NCBI RefSeq assembly: GCF_009827635.1 | Contig: NZ_WTYW01000001.1 | Span: 80,001-144,000 of the forward strand | Direction of reading: 5' to 3' | DNA: 64,000 nt | Source of the DNA: Parapontixanthobacter aurantiacus | Lineage (GTDB): Bacteria > Pseudomonadota > Alphaproteobacteria > Sphingomonadales > Sphingomonadaceae | Shown here: piece by piece, positions 61,707 through 64,000 of the stretch | Position numbering within the stretch: position 1 is the stretch's first letter | Layout: each line of letters starts with the position of its first letter | Notes under the pieces: model-generated | The model's input: only the letters and a program-made list of their open reading frames with translations | Told to the model about the DNA's origin: nothing | Database searches by the model: none | Position numbers and translations under genes: made by a program

Positions 61707-61713
61707 AGACCGG
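61696..61713 (+). terminator. Perfect 18-base palindrome over the DUF465 stop codon
   Basis: CCGGTCTCTAGAGACCGG is fully self-complementary. In RNA it can form a seven-pair stem with a CTAG loop. The TAG stop of the 51-residue gene (61704-61706) is in the centre. A short run with several T bases follows (TTGACCCTCAATTCTTC). A terminator is the simplest reading; a protein-binding site cannot be excluded. Confidence 0.5.
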
Positions 61714-61795
61714 TTGACCCTCAATTCTTCGCCCCCGCCGATAATGCGCGGATAGCTTTTGCCTTGCAGTGGAAATTGTTGTTACTCTCGCAACC

Positions 61796-64000
61796 ATGTC
61801 CGCCGCAGCTTCAGCCCGATCGATCCTTACCGGCATGCACGAGGTCATGGCCTCGCGCATGCACGCGCAAGGAAAGCTCGACCGCGTTGCCGAAATCGTC
61901 AGTGAAAGCCTCGATAGCGAAGTCTGCTCGATCTACCTCCTGCGCGAGGGCCAGCTCGAACTGTTCGCGACCAAGGGCCTCAATCAAAGCGCGGTCCACG
62001 TTACGCGCATGGCGATCGGCGAGGGGCTGACCGGCACGATCGCCGAAAAGAGCGAGATGCTGAACCTCGCGGAGGCGCGCTCGCATCCCGACTTTCTTTA
62101 TCGCCCGGAAACGGGGGAGGAGAAATTCCATTCCTTCGCCGGCGTGCCGATCGTCTATCGCGAGCGCGTTGTGGGGGTGCTTTGCGTCCAGCACGTCGAA
62201 CCGCGCCGCTACGAGGATGTCGAGATCGAGGCGTTGCAGACCACGGCCATGGTCCTGTCCGAGCTGATCGCCCATAACGAGCTTATCGACGAGGAGGAGG
62301 CGCTTGCTCTCGGTCGCTATGGCACCGAGCCGGAGCTCGTGTCCGGGCTTACCCTCGTCAAAGGACTCGCCTTCGGCAACGCGGTCTTCCACCAGCCACG
62401 CGTCGAAATCGGACAGGTCGTCGCAGAGGATACGGAGGCCGAGCGCCAGCGCGTATACCGTGCGTTCGACCGGATGCGCGAACAGATCGATGCGATGACG
62501 GTCCAGGTGGAGTTCGGCAAGGGCGGAGAGCATGAGGAAGTGCTCGAGACCTACAAGATGTTCGCCTATGACGAGGGTTGGTCGCGCCGCATCAACGAGG
62601 CGATCGACAGCGGTCTCACGGCCGAAGCTGCGATCGAGCGGGTCCAGCAGCGAACGCGCATGAGGATGCGCGAAATCGACGACCCGTTGCTGGCCGACCG
62701 GATGCACGACCTCGAGGACTTGTCGAACCGTCTGCTGCGGATCGTTTCCGGCCAGATCGGTACGGCGGCAACGCAAGGACTTCGCCGCGATTCCATCCTT
62801 ATCTCGCGCAATCTCGGCCCGGCGGAACTGCTCGAATACGACCGCAGGCGGCTGAAGGGCGTTGTCCTCGAAGAAGGATCGCTGACGTCGCACGTGGTTA
62901 TCGTCGCCCGCGCGATGGGCATTCCGGTGCTAGGGCGGGTCGGCGGCTTGCGGGGGCGCATCAGGGAAGGCGAGGAATTGCTGCTCGATGCCGATCAGGG
63001 CGTGGTCACGCTGCGTCCAGCGGCCCCCATGATTGACGCGTTCGCGGCACGCACCGCCAAGTCGCGTGAAAAACGCGCCGCTTACGCGGAATTGCGCGAC
63101 GTCGAGCCATTCACCCGGTGCGGCACTCGTATCGTCGTGATGATGAATGCGGGTCTGCGGGACGACATGTCGTCGCTGCAACTGACGGGGGCAGACGGCG
63201 TCGGCCTGTTCCGGACGGAATTCCAGTTCCTTGTTTCGGCCTCGCTGCCGCAACGCGAGCGCCAGACGCGGCTCTACCGCGACGTGCTCGACATCGCTGG
63301 GAGCAAGCCTGTCGTCTTCCGTACCCTCGACATCGGGGGCGACAAGATGGTCCCCTATCTCCGCTCGGATGGTGGCCCGAGAGAGGAAAATCCGGCTATG
63401 GGCTGGCGTGCGCTTCGCCTCGCCCTCGAACGCGAAGGCCTGCTGAAGGTGCAGGCGCGCGCATTGCTCGAAGCGGCGGCAGGCCGCGAGCTCAACGTGA
63501 TGTTCCCGATGGTCAGCGAGCCGTGGGAATTCGACGCCGCCAAGGACGTTTTCGAGGCCCAGCTCGCTTTTCTGAAGTCGCGCAAAAAGCAACTGCCGGA
63601 CGCGGTGCGCTACGGCGCGATGCTGGAAGTGCCGGCGCTAGCGGAAGTGCTCGATCAGCTCGCGCCGCGCCTTTCCTTCCTGTCGATCGGCACGAACGAT
63701 CTGACCCAGTTCCTGTTCGCCGCCGACCGCGCCGATCCGCGCCTTGCCGGGCGCTACGACTGGCTCAACGCTTCCATTCTTCGCTTCATCCAGCGGATTG
63801 TCGGTTCGCTCATAGGCTACGACGTTCGCCTCAGCGTATGCGGCGAGATGGGCGGGCGGCGGCTGGAGGCCCTCGCGCTGCTGGGTCTTGGCATCACGCG
63901 CCTGTCGATCACGCCAGCGGCGGTCGGGCCGATTAAGGAACTGATCCGGAAGGTCGATTTGAACGAATTGAAACCGGCAATGCAGGCCTGGCTGGCTTCG
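61796..64000 (+). CDS. ptsP: PtsP, enzyme I of the nitrogen PTS, 3' end outside the window
   Basis: Phosphoenolpyruvate-protein phosphotransferase with an N-terminal GAF domain (about 15-165), the first enzyme of the regulatory PTS-Ntr phosphorelay. It autophosphorylates from PEP and passes phosphate to NPr. 735 codons are visible and the frame is open to the right edge. H366 in GSLTSHVVIVARAMGIP is the phosphorylated histidine. The PEP-binding barrel shows GADGVGLFRTEFQFL, RTLDIGGDKMVPY and VCGEMGG with its catalytic cysteine. ATG at 61796 starts the protein; no strong ribosome site is visible. Confidence 0.95.
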   Translation, partial: MSAAASARSILTGMHEVMASRMHAQGKLDRVAEIVSESLDSEVCSIYLLREGQLELFATKGLNQSAVHVTRMAIGEGLTGTIAEKSEMLNLAEARSHPDFLYRPETGEEKFHSFAGVPIVYRERVVGVLCVQHVEPRRYEDVEIEALQTTAMVLSELIAHNELIDEEEALALGRYGTEPELVSGLTLVKGLAFGNAVFHQPRVEIGQVVAEDTEAERQRVYRAFDRMREQIDAMTVQVEFGKGGEHEEVLETYKMFAYDEGWSRRINEAIDSGLTAEAAIERVQQRTRMRMREIDDPLLADRMHDLEDLSNRLLRIVSGQIGTAATQGLRRDSILISRNLGPAELLEYDRRRLKGVVLEEGSLTSHVVIVARAMGIPVLGRVGGLRGRIREGEELLLDADQGVVTLRPAAPMIDAFAARTAKSREKRAAYAELRDVEPFTRCGTRIVVMMNAGLRDDMSSLQLTGADGVGLFRTEFQFLVSASLPQRERQTRLYRDVLDIAGSKPVVFRTLDIGGDKMVPYLRSDGGPREENPAMGWRALRLALEREGLLKVQARALLEAAAGRELNVMFPMVSEPWEFDAAKDVFEAQLAFLKSRKKQLPDAVRYGAMLEVPALAEVLDQLAPRLSFLSIGTNDLTQFLFAADRADPRLAGRYDWLNASILRFIQRIVGSLIGYDVRLSVCGEMGGRRLEALALLGLGITRLSITPAAVGPIKELIRKVDLNELKPAMQAWLAS

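Noticed and set aside
1-64000. tRNA, rRNA, CRISPR arrays, insertion sequences, integrase or phage genes
   Set aside because: I looked for cloverleaf-like sequence, regularly spaced repeats, transposase motifs and direct repeats in the gaps and found none. Gaps are all under 300 bases.

Overview
The window is a gene-dense, GC-rich piece of an alphaproteobacterial chromosome, most likely a marine sphingomonad of the Erythrobacteraceae type. The assignment is inferred from several markers: a DUF1465 (RcdA-like) gene, three DUF465 genes, a maltose-type TonB-receptor locus with flavin-dependent halogenase genes, an EcfG-like stress promoter, and an NTQ-type rhodopsin beside a blh gene. No tRNA, rRNA, insertion sequence, phage gene or CRISPR array was seen. 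Both ends cut through genes: a beta-carbonic anhydrase on the left and ptsP on the right.

Layout. 1-2.9 kb: exported carbonic anhydrase, a Ca/Na-type exchanger, NhaA and a DUF465 protein. 3-9.1 kb: an OxyR-like LysR regulator, then a molybdenum hydroxylase operon (PaoABC-like subunits, XdhC/PaoD-like chaperone, MocA-like transferase) whose genes overlap throughout. 9.2-14.6 kb: a small stress-type protein with an EcfG-like promoter, then a GT4 glycosyltransferase / GH130 / Crp-family trio. 14.6-30.5 kb: a maltodextrin utilisation locus with a SLC45-type MFS permease, a LacI regulator, a TonB receptor, two GH13 amylases, a GH13 alpha-glucosidase, a GH97 alpha-glucosidase and two tryptophan-halogenase-like flavoproteins. 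Two nearly identical operator-like palindromes lie before the permease and the receptor. 30.5-38.7 kb: a chemotaxis-like operon cheA-cheW-cheY-cheB-cheR followed by a GGDEF/EAL protein and a receptor with almost no periplasmic domain. 38.8-48.6 kb: MATE pump, class II aldolase, zinc-ribbon protein, an orphan [2Fe-2S] subunit, a siderophore receptor with two Fur-box-like repeats, ArsC, an MFS transporter, a phospholipid-methyltransferase-like protein, a membrane protein, LipB and a lipoprotein. 48.6-60.3 kb: an ene-reductase, an EamA exporter, two tandem DUF2254 membrane proteins, and, divergent from them, a microbial rhodopsin plus its retinal-forming dioxygenase. Then come NadA, a membrane protein, a DUF4230 protein, an MBL hydrolase and glycerol kinase. 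60.5-64 kb: RcdA-like DUF1465, two divergent DUF465 genes and PtsP.

How it fits together. The LacI locus should bind, import and hydrolyse alpha-glucans from the outer membrane inward. The che operon pairs a phosphorelay with a cyclic-di-GMP enzyme and may control lifestyle or motility output. The rhodopsin carries Asn123/Thr127/Gln134 at the pump-motif positions, which predicts inward chloride pumping. It also has a glycine at what I take to be the carotenoid-antenna window. With NhaA and the exchanger, this suits a saline, sunlit habitat. The rhodopsin / blh / tandem DUF2254 block is the most interesting part of the window.
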